Source: Kibdelosporangium philippinense (GTDB taxonomy: Bacteria; Actinomycetota; Actinomycetes; Mycobacteriales; Pseudonocardiaceae). Taken from it: DNA of 64,000 nt. Under the pieces are notes generated by a model. The model did not search any database. It saw nothing but the letters and a program-made list of their open reading frames with translations, and had not been told where the DNA came from. Below, one piece after another: positions 17,773 through 28,500 of the stretch. Where the stretch lies: positions 2,294,001 to 2,358,000 of the forward strand of contig NZ_JAJVCN010000001.1 in NCBI RefSeq assembly GCF_021390435.2, given 5' to 3'. The position numbers and the translations under genes are program-made. The first letter of the stretch is position 1. The number at the start of each line of letters is the position of its first letter.

Positions 17773-19259
17773 TTAGTCATCGCCCAGTGGACCATCGTGC
17801 GCGACCGCTGGGGCAGGGCTTCGTAGTCGCGCGCGAGTCGGCGGTGTTGCATCAGCCAGCCCAGACTGCGCTCCACTACCCACCGCCGGGGCAACACGTG
17901 GAATCCCTTGGCAGAAGGGCGTTTGACGACCTCAACCCGGATACCCCGCTGGGCTCCATGACGGATGACTGTGTTGTTGTAGCCACCGTCCACCCATGCC
18001 GCCGACACGGTCGGATGCGCAGCGGCGAGATGATCGAGAACCTGTTGCCCGCCAGCGGAATCCTGCACCGACGCCGCGGTCACGATTACCGCCAGCAGCA
18101 GGCCGAGCATGCGGTTGAACAGGTGCCGCAAGGCAGCAGCATGGCGGTCGCCGGCGGCGCGGCGTCGGTCGTAATGGGCGCGGGCGCCGGGTGAGCCGGT
18201 GAGCGCGGCGAAGGCCCACACGAATCCCGCGGCGGCGAGTCTGTCGTTTTTGACCTTGCGGTACGTGATCACGATGCTGCGTCCGGATGCCCGTGTGACC
18301 GGTGCCGAGCCGGCGAACGCTTGGAGCGCGCGAGCATCGGTGAATCGGTCGCGGTCGTCGCCGATCTCTGCCAATACTCGGGCACCGGTTGTGTCGGCCA
18401 GGCCCGGGAACGAGGTGATGATCGCGTAATCCGGATGTTGGGCGAACGCGTCGGCGGTGGCGGCTGCGAGTTCGTTGACGCTGTCGCACTCGGTGTCCAA
18501 TGTGGCCAGCAGCCGCAGAGCCTGAGAGCCCATTGCCTGTTCCACCAAGGCTTCCTGCCGTAGCTGCGGAACGCGCAACGCGTCGCGTAGCTCGACAGCA
18601 AGTGCGTCGATACCGCGCTGACGCCCCGCGCGACGCAGCGCGGCGGCGATCCGCGCTGTCGACAAGCGTGCGGCCTTCGCGGGTGTGGGTGCGATCGCCA
18701 GCACTGCCCGGGCAACGCGGCTGGTCAAACCGCCGTCTCGGTGAGCGAAAATGGCGAGGAAGCCGGGGAAGTACTCGCGCAGCAGGGATCGGAGCTCGTT
18801 GGATGCCTTAGTGCGACGCCAGATTGCGTCCTGGTGGGCACGGGCGAGTACGGCGATCGAGCGGGCCAGTTCGCTGTCTGCGGGGAGCTGGCGGTGCGCG
18901 TGCATGTCGGTGCGCAGGATGTTCGCCAACGTCATCGCGTCCACGTGGTCAGACTTCGACCGCGCGACCGTGCGTCGCTCGCGATACCGGGCTACCGCCA
19001 TCGGGTTGATCGGATACACCGGCCGTCCGGAGGCGCGCAGCACGGCCACCAGCAGGCCGCGTGGGGTCTCGATCGCCACCGGGATCGGGTCGGCTGGGTC
19101 GTCACCAGCTTCGGCCAGAAGCCCGACGAGCTCGGCAAAACCCTCCGCCGGCTCGGTGATCCGCCGCTTGGCCACCAGCTTGCCCTGCTCGTCGACAAGC
19201 GCAATGTCGTGATGCGATTCGGCCCAGTCCACCCCGCAGTACACCGTCGACACCGGCAT
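17742..19259 (-). pseudogene. Chimeric transposase ORF: IS110 N-terminal ~380 residues fused to an IS5 C-terminus and an IS701 tail
   Basis: A single open frame of 505 residues. Residues 1 to ~384 are an IS110-family transposase with a DEDD RuvC-like domain (YCGVDWAESHHDIALVDEQG, KSDHVDAMTLANIL) and a Transposase_20 domain with the Ser-containing FAGSAPVTRASGRS. At LFNRM the frame passes, without a stop, into the IS5-family transposase from LGLLLAVIVTAAS to WAMTN. The last nine residues (TAAAQCYVC) come from the right end of IS701-2. IS110 has lost only its last ~25 residues. Whether the fusion is expressed or active is unknown. Confidence 0.8.
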
Positions 19260-19400
19260 CGCCTCCCGTTTTTGTGTTGGTATCGGTGCAGGTCAGCACC
19301 CCTAGTGGAACCACGCAGCTCCCTAATGGAAGGACTCTGAGTCCGACATCCGATTAGCCGTTCGCGACTCCAGCGACCCGCACGGCTCCCGGTCTCACTG
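18110..19400 (-). mobile_element. IS110-family element, 3' end lost
   Basis: It covers the IS110 part of the chimeric gene and its 5' non-coding side; the outer boundary near 19400 is approximate because IS110 elements lack clear terminal repeats. Family knowledge: the non-coding end upstream of the gene encodes the bridge RNA that guides IS110 recombination. Confidence 0.55.
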
Positions 19401-19712
19401 GAGAGCTCCACGGCTCGGGCACTACGAGAGATAGCACCGTGCGAGCGGGCTGCAACCACGATCAACAACATCGCCGATCACCAGCGCACTGGCGGTCACG
19501 ACACGCCGGACATCAACCCAGCAACCGGTGTGGCGCCCGCGCCGATCTTCCCGAAGGCATCACACAGGCCGGTACGCCCAAGGCGTCGAGCGCCACACCG
19601 AGCTGGCGAACGGCCCACAACCCCGGTTGAGCGCCGGCCTCCACTGAGGACTTGCGACCTGGTGGGAGAAAGGCATTCCCGACCGGGCCACGGGCCGTTC
19701 GTCCCCCATTAG
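19260..19712. other. Non-coding DNA upstream of IS110 and of IS1380-C
   Basis: No supported gene. The part next to 19259 is expected to be the IS110 5' non-coding end (bridge-RNA locus). The part before 19713 should hold the left end of IS1380-C, but I found no clear CCTNGG-type terminus there, so that end may be lost. Confidence 0.4.
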
Positions 19713-21089
19713 GTGGGCGGGATCGGTGTGGTTTCGCATGTCGGGGCGGCGGCGCTGCGGCTGCTGGCTACCAAGGTTGGTTTGACCTCTGGGTTGTCGA
19801 CTGCGTTGCGGCGCAAGGGATTCATGCCGACACATGATCGCGGCCAGGTGGTCACCGACCTCGCGGTGATGATCGCCGATGGTGGCGAGGCGATCAGCGA
19901 CATCGCCATCGTGGGCGATCAGAGCGAACTGCTGGGCCCGGTGGCCTCGATGCCTACCGCATGGCGGATCCTGGACGAGGTCACGCCGGCCAGGTTAAAG
20001 AAGATCGCCTCGGCTCGGGCGAAGACCTGCCGCTACGTGTGGACGCTGATCAAGGCCCGGCACGGCCGGATCCCGCCGGCCAGGATCGCCGGTGGGGATC
20101 TCGGCGCGACGGTCGTGATCCGCCTGGATGCCACCCTGCAGACTGTCCACAGCGAGAAACAACACGCGGCACCAACCTACAAACACACCTTCGGATTTCA
20201 CCCACTGACCGCATGGTGTGACAACACCCGCGAATCGCTGGCCTTCCAGCTACGGCCCGGCAACGCCGGCGCCAACACGGTCGCCGATCACCTCACCGTG
20301 CTGGGCGAGGCGATCACCCAGATCCCCGCCGAACGCCGCCGCGACCTGCTGATCACCTGCGACGGTGCCGGCGCCACCCTGGAATTGGTGCGCCACATCA
20401 CCACCCTCAACGACCGACGCGGGTTTCAGGTGCACTACTCGATCGGGTTCGACCTGGACGCCCGTGTCCGCACCGCGATCGGCCGGATACCCGAACAGGG
20501 ATGGCAGGCCGTGCTCGACCCCGACGGGCAGGCCCGCGACCTGGACAAGGCCGGCGTCGCTGAGTTGACCGGCCTGCTGCGCCACAGCGCTGGCGGCGAC
20601 ACACTCGCCACCTGGCCCACCGACATGCGGGTGATCGTGCGCCGCGAGAAACCCCACCCCGGGGCACAACTGTCGCTGTTCGAGGAACACCACGGCTGGC
20701 GCTACCAACTGCTGGCCACCAACACGCCCACCGGGCAGATCGCGTTCCTCGAAGCCCGCCACCGCACCCAAGCCCGTGTCGAAGACCGGATCCGCTGCGG
20801 CAAGGACACCGGGCTGGGCCGCCTGCCCTCCCGCGACTTCGCCATCAACCAAGCCTGGTGCGCCACCGCGACCATCGCCTGCGACCTGCTCGCGTGGCTG
20901 CAACTGCTCACCCTGCACGGCGAACTCGCCCACATAGAACCGAAAACACTGCGCTACCGACTCCTGCACACCGCCACCCGACTGGTCCACGGCGGACGAC
21001 AACGCACCCTCAAGATCCCCGCCACCTGGCCCTGGGCCACCCACCTCGCCGCCGCCATCACCACAATCCTCGCCCTACCACCACCCTGA
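19713..21089 (+). CDS. IS1380-family transposase (element C)
   Basis: Product of 458 residues from GTG 19713, directly after an in-frame TAG. Compared with element B, the first ~15 residues are missing, so the 5' end may be clipped. DDE residues: Asp in VIRLDATLQTV, Asp in LITCDGAGAT, Glu in ARVEDRIRCGK. The blocks GPVASMPTAWRILDEV and TFGFHPLTAWCD confirm the family. The element's right end is at 21260 (CCGAGG followed by TTAA). Confidence 0.85.
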   Translation: MGGIGVVSHVGAAALRLLATKVGLTSGLSTALRRKGFMPTHDRGQVVTDLAVMIADGGEAISDIAIVGDQSELLGPVASMPTAWRILDEVTPARLKKIASARAKTCRYVWTLIKARHGRIPPARIAGGDLGATVVIRLDATLQTVHSEKQHAAPTYKHTFGFHPLTAWCDNTRESLAFQLRPGNAGANTVADHLTVLGEAITQIPAERRRDLLITCDGAGATLELVRHITTLNDRRGFQVHYSIGFDLDARVRTAIGRIPEQGWQAVLDPDGQARDLDKAGVAELTGLLRHSAGGDTLATWPTDMRVIVRREKPHPGAQLSLFEEHHGWRYQLLATNTPTGQIAFLEARHRTQARVEDRIRCGKDTGLGRLPSRDFAINQAWCATATIACDLLAWLQLLTLHGELAHIEPKTLRYRLLHTATRLVHGGRQRTLKIPATWPWATHLAAAITTILALPPP

Positions 21090-21260
21090 CCAGCCACAAC
21101 CCGACCCAACGACCCGAAAGGACCCAACCCGGCCCCTGGAACCGGCGTCCACCCGGCACGACAGCCGGCGAAACACCCTGCCACCAACCACAAAACAAGA
21201 TCAACAAGAGGTTGACGACACGGCGCCAGAACAGACGATCACACCCGTGAATAGCCGAGG
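19713..21260 (+). mobile_element. IS1380-family element C (left end not identified)
   Basis: The right terminus GAATAGCCGAGG at 21249-21260 matches the IS1380-B right end pattern and is followed by TTAA. The left terminus was not found, so the start given is that of the gene. Confidence 0.6.
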
Positions 21261-21535
21261 TTAAGGGCGCCCGTGCTGAGGCACCTACCCTTGTGTCCAC
21301 CAAACCGGGAACGGTTCACGGGTGAGCTGTCCGGATTGTCCTTCCCGTGTGACGGAAGCAGAGTCAAACGGGCATTCGGGCGAGGAGTTCGAGGGCATCT
21401 TCCTTGTTTGTCGACCGTTGTGGTCGTTTACTGGTTGGTGTAGCCGATTGAGGTGGTGTTTATGTCGTCCTCCCTTGAACAGTAGCGTTAGCAGGCCTTC
21501 GACGAATTTCAGTGGAGTCGTTGGGAGGTGATCGA
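21261..21535. other. Intergenic DNA before the toxin locus
   Basis: No supported gene. It presumably carries the promoter of the YbaB/WXG-like gene. Open frames on both strands lack start signals. Confidence 0.35.
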
Positions 21536-21677
21536 TGTGCACCGCAGGATGGCTGAGATCGAGGTGACCGTTACTGCGTCGCGCAAGGTGGTGTCGGTGA
21601 CTGTTGGTCAACACGGTCTGGTGCGGTGCGGTTCCCGTTGACGGCGTATCGCCGGTTGACCCCGTCGGAGCTCGCCC
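21536..21677 (+). pseudogene. YbaB/EbfC-type N-terminal fragment, out of frame with the next ORF
   Basis: From GTG 21536 the frame reads MHRRMAEIEVTVTASRKV followed by a VSVTVGQHGLV-like strand, the typical start of YbaB/EbfC-family proteins linked to actinomycete secretion or toxin loci. It hits TGA at ~21639. Switching frame near 21630 gives RFPLTAYRRLTPSELAR, and switching again near 21677 gives the start of the next ORF (VMDTMTKAQAESRDRM), which continues the family pattern. Two small indels therefore appear to split one gene. Confidence 0.5.
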
Positions 21678-22454
21678 GTGACGGTGATGGACACCATGAC
21701 CAAGGCGCAGGCGGAGTCGCGGGACAGGATGGCCGAGTTGATGAAGCCGGTGACGCCGCCGGGTTTTGATCTGACGAGCATGATGGACGGTACGGCTGAT
21801 GTGGACGCGCTGCTGCCGGGGGGAATCCGATCCGAACGGCTGGTTCGGAAGGCGGATGCCATGAGCGGCGAACTGACCTGGGTCGGCATTCCCGGCCTTT
21901 ACTCGCGGGTTTCAGATTTCGAGAGGACCGCGAACTACATCAGGACCTGCATCGATCAGCTGAGGAACGGTCCGGGCGGTGTCACCGGCGGGCAGTACAT
22001 TTATGGCGACGACGACAACGGCAAGAAGTTCGCCGCGGATTTCGCCAGTTCCGGCGGTGAGATGGAAGACTTGCATGGCGGTTGGGCCAGGGACTATCGG
22101 GCCATCGCGGGCAAGGTCAAGGCGATGGTCGACATCCTTGAGAACAACGAGGACAACAACGTCCGTTTGGCGGGCGCGCTCATGTCACCGTTCGGCGATA
22201 CTTCCGGCGGTGGCGGTGGCGGTGGCGGTGGCGGTGGCGGTGGCGGTGGCGGTGGCGGTGGCGGCAATCCGCCTATGACGCGCTGGAGTGGTTCGTACGA
22301 GCCGATTCCGGCCGAGCCCGCGGCGCACCGCGCGCTGTTGTCGGATGCGGGCGCCGAGGCGGTTCCGGTGACAAAAGCCTCGGCTATGGAGCCGTTCTTG
22401 AGCAATACGGAAACGAAGCGAGCGAGTGCGCAGGTAGAGCCTCGCGAGAAATGA
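21678..22454 (+). CDS. YbaB C-terminal part fused to a WXG-like helical region with a poly-Gly tract
   Basis: Product of 258 residues from GTG 21678. The first ~45 residues continue the YbaB-type fold from the preceding fragment. Residues ~75-170 are a helical region (YSRVSDFERTANYIRTCIDQL; DDDNGKKFAADFASSGGEMEDLHGGWARDYRAIAGKVKAMVD) resembling WXG100/ESX-type partners, in which DxxGxxFA and a paired helix are usual. Residues ~176-198 are about 21 consecutive glycines encoded by a GGTGGC repeat. The gene lies 92 bp upstream of the giant toxin gene and probably belongs to its secretion or delivery unit. Confidence 0.5.
   Translation: MTVMDTMTKAQAESRDRMAELMKPVTPPGFDLTSMMDGTADVDALLPGGIRSERLVRKADAMSGELTWVGIPGLYSRVSDFERTANYIRTCIDQLRNGPGGVTGGQYIYGDDDNGKKFAADFASSGGEMEDLHGGWARDYRAIAGKVKAMVDILENNEDNNVRLAGALMSPFGDTSGGGGGGGGGGGGGGGGGGGGNPPMTRWSGSYEPIPAEPAAHRALLSDAGAEAVPVTKASAMEPFLSNTETKRASAQVEPREK
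22206..22264 (+). repeat. GGTGGC hexanucleotide microsatellite (about 10 units)
   Basis: Nearly perfect GGTGGC repeats encoding poly-glycine inside the WXG-like gene. The unit length is a multiple of three, so length changes would not shift the frame. Confidence 0.9.
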
Positions 22455-22546
22455 TCCCCTGAGCACGCGAAGGTGGTGTGCCGTGCGGGTTTCCTGCGTT
22501 CCGGCGGCTGGAAGCGCCACCTGCGCGGTGATGGAGACCAGTTGTT

Positions 22547-25500
22547 ATGTCTGAACCGTCAGGTGACCAGAGCCATCTGATTCCGGATGGCTGGCAGGGC
22601 CTACCGATCCTGATCGCGGGTGGGCCGCTGCCGCCTGGGCAGATCGAGCTGATGCGTGAGCAGGCTGTGGCGTATCGGGCTTACGCGCAGCGGGTTCTGA
22701 GCGCGGGCGAGGGCCTGCAGCGTCTGGTGGACGGGGTCGGGGACAGTGTCAGTCCCGAGGTGGCGGAGAAGTTCCGTGTGCATATGGCGGAGCTCAATGA
22801 TGGCCGGGGGCAGGCGCTCGCGGATATCGCGAATTTGCAGGCGTGGAAGCTCGACGAGCAGGCCACCAATATCGACTCTGGCCGGTACGGGATTTATGTC
22901 CAGGTGGTCTGGACGGTGTCGGAGCTGGCGTATATCGCGGCGTCCATCTTTCTGTGGGCGACGTGGCCGTTTGTGTTCGCGCTCGGGCAGTTGATGGTGC
23001 GGCTGGTGCGGATGGGCATCAGCTACAAGACGGCGGCGATTATTGCGGCGAGGATCGCGTGGGAAGGCGTCAAGAAGGGAACCGACAACGTCGCTGTCAC
23101 AGCGATGACAAAAGGTTTCGACGACTTCGTCAAGACGGCGTCCAAGGGGCTGGGTGATATTCCGACGTCTGGGTTCGCCGTGCCGAAACTGATCAAGCAG
23201 ATTCCGCCGGACAATTGGTGGTATACCGGTCGCCGGTTCGTCGATGAGGCGGCGGAGGAAGCGGGCGAGGAGTTCGCGCAGGGTGGTATTGCCGACAACT
23301 TGGCCGATCCGGGCCGGGTGGATCTCAAGAACTGGGGGACCGGGGCGGGTATCGGCGCTGTCGGTGGTGGGGCTGGTTCTGCGGCGGGTAGTGCTGGCCG
23401 TAAAGCGGGTCTGAAAGGGAGTCACAACAAGAACCGGGTCAACGGGATGCAGTCCGGGTGGGCGGGTGAGATCGCGGCTGGTGGTGCGGGGATGGCTGTT
23501 GGGGGTTCGCCGTTGGATATTGGTTTTGGTGTTGTGAACAGTACGTTCACTGACCCGGTGATGCATGAGGTGGAGACGAAGGCCCGCGAGGCCATCCACG
23601 AGCGGCAGAAGCAGGCGGGGTTGCACGGCGGGGAGGTGGTGCCGCCGCCCACATTGGCCAATCCGGACAGTCTGGTTGGCATGGGCGGCTCGGGCCCTGC
23701 GGGGCTGGTGGGTCCGGCTGGTGGTCCGTCGAATACGAGTGGTGGCGGCAACAATCAGCCGCTGGGCGGTGGTGCGTCTGGTGGTGGTGGCGACGGTCCG
23801 GTGGGGCCGGATGGCCAACTGGTCACGCCGCTACCGGCACCGGGTACTGGTTCGTTGGCGCCGTCGCCCGGCAACGTGCCGACGCATCAGCCGCCGCTGT
23901 CCGGTGGTGGACATGGCCTGGTGGGGCCGGATGGCAGGCCGGTCACGCCGCCGCTCCCGCCCGGTACAGGCCCGCTCGAGCCGCCTCTGGGCAACGCGCC
24001 GACTAGTCAGCCTTTTGGTGGGGTCACCGGTCTGGTGGGCTCTGGCGGTAGGCCGCTCATTCCACCGCCTGCGCCGGGCTCAGGTCCGCTCGTGCCGCCG
24101 ACTGCCGCTGGTGGTCCAGTCGGGCTGTCGGTCGAGGGCTGGAACAACAGCCTGGGTATGCCGTCGTCGAACGGCCCTGGCGGTGTGATGGGCGGCCCGG
24201 CCAACGGCCCGACGTATCTGTCCAGCGACACGGGTGCTCCTGGCACGAATGGCGGCTCTGGCGTGGATGGCAGACCGGCCGCAGTAAACGGCGGGTCCGG
24301 CAGTGGCTCGAATGTCCTCGGTGGCTCTGGTGCCGGGGACAACGAGTTGTCGAATAGCCCGAGCGTCGCCGACAAGGGGCCAGACGTGTCGGGGAGTGGA
24401 TCGTCAGTACCTAGCGGCCAACCGAGTGTTGTAAGCAACGGACTAGACGCAGCCGTGAATGACCGGTCCGGCGATGGTTCAGTTGCCTCTGGTGTCCCGA
24501 ACACGATCAATGTCGATCGTGGGACAGGATTGGGCACAGTGACCTCCGGGCCAGGTGGCTCGACAGGTCCGGCAGTGCCGTCGAGCGGACCGAACGCTGT
24601 AAGCGGTGATACAGGCAGGGTTTCCACGGAGTTGTCGAACGGAGTCACCGGTGGCCCCGGTGTGATCGGAGGAACCGGCCCGGCGGTCAACGGAGTTCAG
24701 TCCTCAGCCACCAACGAAACCGGTTCGGGTCCGACGTCTTCGCAAAACCCCGCCGTTCGGGGATCGACCGGGCCGCAACAGGAAGGTCTACCAGGCCTTG
24801 AAGGGCCGTTTGATCAAACGTCCGTGGCAACTGAAGGCTCACGGTCCGATGTCGACAGTGATGTCGTCACGCTCGTCAGTGACCACTACGATGACCTCGA
24901 CACCGAAACTCTGATCGACTTCGATCCCAACGAGGACCAGACCTCGCTCGGCGAGTATCGGGGCGACCAGTTCGGTGTGACCGCGCCCAAGGTAGAGGTT
25001 GTGGCAGCTGACAGGAATACAGACGTCAACAGCGCCAAAACCGAACAGTCACAGCAGACCGCGACGACAACGAACACGAACATCGCGCCAAAAGCCGAGC
25101 CCGCCACGCTGGACAGCCAGGCGAGCGAAATTACCACAGCGAGCACCACACCCGACAGCGACACCGCACCCAAGACGGAGATCGCCGCTCCCAAGGCCGA
25201 AGGTCCGCAAAAGGTCGACGTCATCACGACCACAACGAATGCGAACACCAACACAGAGTCCGTCAAGGTTGAGCCGTCGGCGAAGTCCGGCACCTCGGCG
25301 AAGACCGGCCTCGGTTCTCCCAGTCGGAACATCAACACCGATGCCAAGTCCAACGGCGAGCCCACGACGCAGCTGGACGCTGCGACGATGGATGTCGCTG
25401 CGACGATGGATGTCGCTGTGACGCACGACTCGCTGGGACAGGACCGCTACGTGGGGTATCGGGGTGCTGGCCCGGTCTGGCGGGCGGCGATCGCGGACCA

Positions 25501-28500
25501 GAGCGGGCTGCCGGTGGGAGCTACGTTCGTGCGCGACGAGGTTGGCCGTGTGGCGGACTGGTGGCAGCGACAGCCGGGGAAGTGGTCGCGCGCCGCCAAC
25601 ACAATCGCACTGCCCTGGGATCACCGGGACCGACCGTATCTGGTGGACATACACGCCACTCCCACCCACGCACAACTCCTCACCCCACACAACTACCCGG
25701 CTGGCGAGCTGGCCTGGGTTGACGGACGCACGCTGGCCCGCATCATGCTGACCAGCGAAGACTTCCGTGACGCCTTGCGCGCGCACCGGCCGATCGTGCT
25801 CTGGGCCTGCGCCGCCGCTGGCCGGCTAGGCCACGACTTCTGGACCGCGATAGCCAGCCACTATCCGGATGCGGTGGTCCACGCCCCGACCGGTCGCCTG
25901 CACTTCGGCGTCAGCATCACCCCAGACCCCACAACCCCAGCGTCGGGAATCGCGTGGTGGCAGATCGACACCGGCCACCCCGGAAAGAACACCACCGCGG
26001 GAAACTGGCATACCTACTCACCAACCCACCAAACCGTCGCCGACATCAACATAGCCGCCACGCACAGCCCTGCCTCAGCACCTACACCGGTGCCGGTACA
26101 CACACCCGCGCCCACCCTGGCCACCACGCATACCGCGCCCACCACAAAGGAAACACCCACCGTGCAAGGCACACGCACTTCAGTGGCCTGGCACAGCACC
26201 CGCGATCCGGCCGACCACCCCAACACTGACCAGGCCGATACGGACAATCTCGAGACAAGCCACGCAGTCCCCACCACGACCACCGACGCGTCCACAGGGG
26301 CGGGTAGCGCGACCGGCATGCCCCACCCAGCCCCCCGCACGACCGATAAACAGGCGCACAACACCACACCATCGGGCCCTACCTCGGGTACTCGGCGGGC
26401 TAAGCGCAAGCTCCCACCGAAAACAAGCCAAAACGGATCAGCCGTCAAACGGTCCCGCAGGACCGACCAGCAGACGGTCGCACCTACTGCAGCGGCCCGC
26501 AACAACTCCAAAACCAAGACCCAGAGGAATAACCCGACTGATGCGCAGTGGGCGCAGGCCCTGCTGCAGGTACTGCACAAGCTGCCCGAGCCGGACACGT
26601 CCGGTGAACGTCGCCTCCCTCCACAAACATTGCGCCACACCATCAACGATATCGATAACGAGGAAGTGAAGATATCGGTCAACATCGGCCGGCGCCTGCA
26701 CAACCTCAAAAAAAATCCGACGGCGCGGGTGGGTCGGGAGGAATGGGACGCACTGGGGGGCAACGGTTATCAATGGTTGTTGGATATGGGCGGGCGCCCG
26801 CTCCCTGACGCGGCCGAGCCCGCTAAAAAAAAACCGACTGATGCGCAGTTGGCGCAGGCCCTGCGGGAGGTGTTGATCGACAACAAGGCGCACGAGGTGC
26901 CCGCATGGGATGATGACACAAGCCTGCGTCCCCTCATCAACTCAACGGCGTGGCGCGAGATCGACAACGTAACGGTCAACATCGGCCAGCACCTGCACGA
27001 CCTCAAAAAAAAGCCGACGGCGCGGGTGGGTCGGGAGGAATGGGACGCACTGGGGGGCAACGGTTATCAATGGTTGTTGGATATGGTCGGGCGCCCGCTC
27101 CCTGACGCGGCCGAGTCCGCTAAAAAAAACCCGACTGATGCGCAGTTGGCGCAGGCCCTGCGGGAGGTGTTGATCGACAACAAGGCGCACGAGGTGCCCG
27201 CATGGGATGATGACACAAGCCGGCGTCCCCTCATCCACATAAGGGTGTGGCGCGAGATCGACAACGTAACGGTCAACATCGGCCACCGCCTGCACAACCT
27301 CAAAGACAAGCCGACGGCGCGGGTGGGTCGGGAGGAATGGGACGCACTGGGGGGCAACGGTTATCAATGGTTGTTGGATATGGTCGGGCGCCCGCTCCCT
27401 GACGCGGCCAAGTCCGCTAAAAAAAACCCGACTGATGCGCAGCGGGCGCAGGCCCTGCGGGATGTGTTGGTCAAAAACAAGGCGCACGAGGTGCCCGCAT
27501 GGGATGGCAAAAGCCGGCGTCCCCTCATCCACAAAAGGGTGTGGCGCGAGATCGACAACGTAACGGTCAACATCGGCCAGCGCCTGCACAACCTCAAAGA
27601 CAAGCCGACGGCGCGGGTGGGTCGGGAGGAATGGGACGCACTGGGGGGCAACGGTTATCAATGGTTGTTGGATATGGGCGGGCGCCCGCTCCCTGACGCG
27701 GCCGAGCCCGCTAAAAATAACCCGACTGATGCGCAGTGGGCGCAGGCCCTGCTGCAGGTACTGCACAAGCTGCCCGAGCCGGACACGTCCGGTGAACGTC
27801 GCCTCCCTCCAGGAACATTGCGCCACACCATCAACGATATCGATAACGAGGAAGTGAAGATATCGGTCAACATCGGCCGGCGCCTGCACAACCTCAAAAA
27901 CAAGCCGACGGCGCGGGTGGGTCGGGAGGAATGGGACGCACTGGGGGGCAACGGTTATCAATGGTTGTTGGATATGGGCGGGCGCCCGCTCCCTGACGCG
28001 GCCGAGCCCGCTAAAAAAAACCCGACTGATGCGCAGTTGGCGCAGGCCCTGCGGGATGTGTTGGTCGAAAACAAGGCGCGCGAGGTGCCCGCATGGGATG
28101 GCACAAGCCGGCGTCCCCTCATCCACATAAGGGCGTGGCGCGAGATCGACAACGTAAGGGTCAACATCGGCCAGCGCCTGCACGACCTCGAAAAAGAGCC
28201 GTCGATATCCGTGGGGCGGGAGGAACGGAAGGCACTGGGGGGCAACGGTTATGGCTGGTTGTTGGGGTTGACCGATGCGGGGTTGACGCGGGGGCAGGCG
28301 GATCGGTTGGTGGCGGATGGGTTGGTCCCGGTGGATGTTGACCGGGATGGGGATTGTTTTATGCACGCGCTGGTGCGGACAGCGGGGTTGCGTGACGCGG
28401 ATGGGCGACCGTTGTCGGCGGTGCAGATGCGAAAGGATTTGGCGGCAGAGTTGCGGCAGGACCTGACTCGTCAGCTGGCAGACCGCCAGCTGTGGACTGC

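Larger units (their letters stand above)
12222..18109 (-). mobile_element. IS5-family copy 2, broken into pieces by four later insertions and fused to IS110
   Basis: Read on the minus strand, pieces of the same IS5-type element are at 12222-12243, 13672-13749, 14633-14640 and 17773-18109. Together they rebuild the right ~430 bp of copies 1 and 3. The gaps are IS701-1 (TTAG duplicated), an ISL2-like element (TAT duplicated), IS1380-B (TTAG duplicated) and IS701-2 (TTAG duplicated). A 5-base TTTAG between the last two is unexplained beyond the duplicated TTAG. The left part of the IS5 copy is missing; at ~18109 it joins an IS110 transposase gene in frame. Confidence 0.83.
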
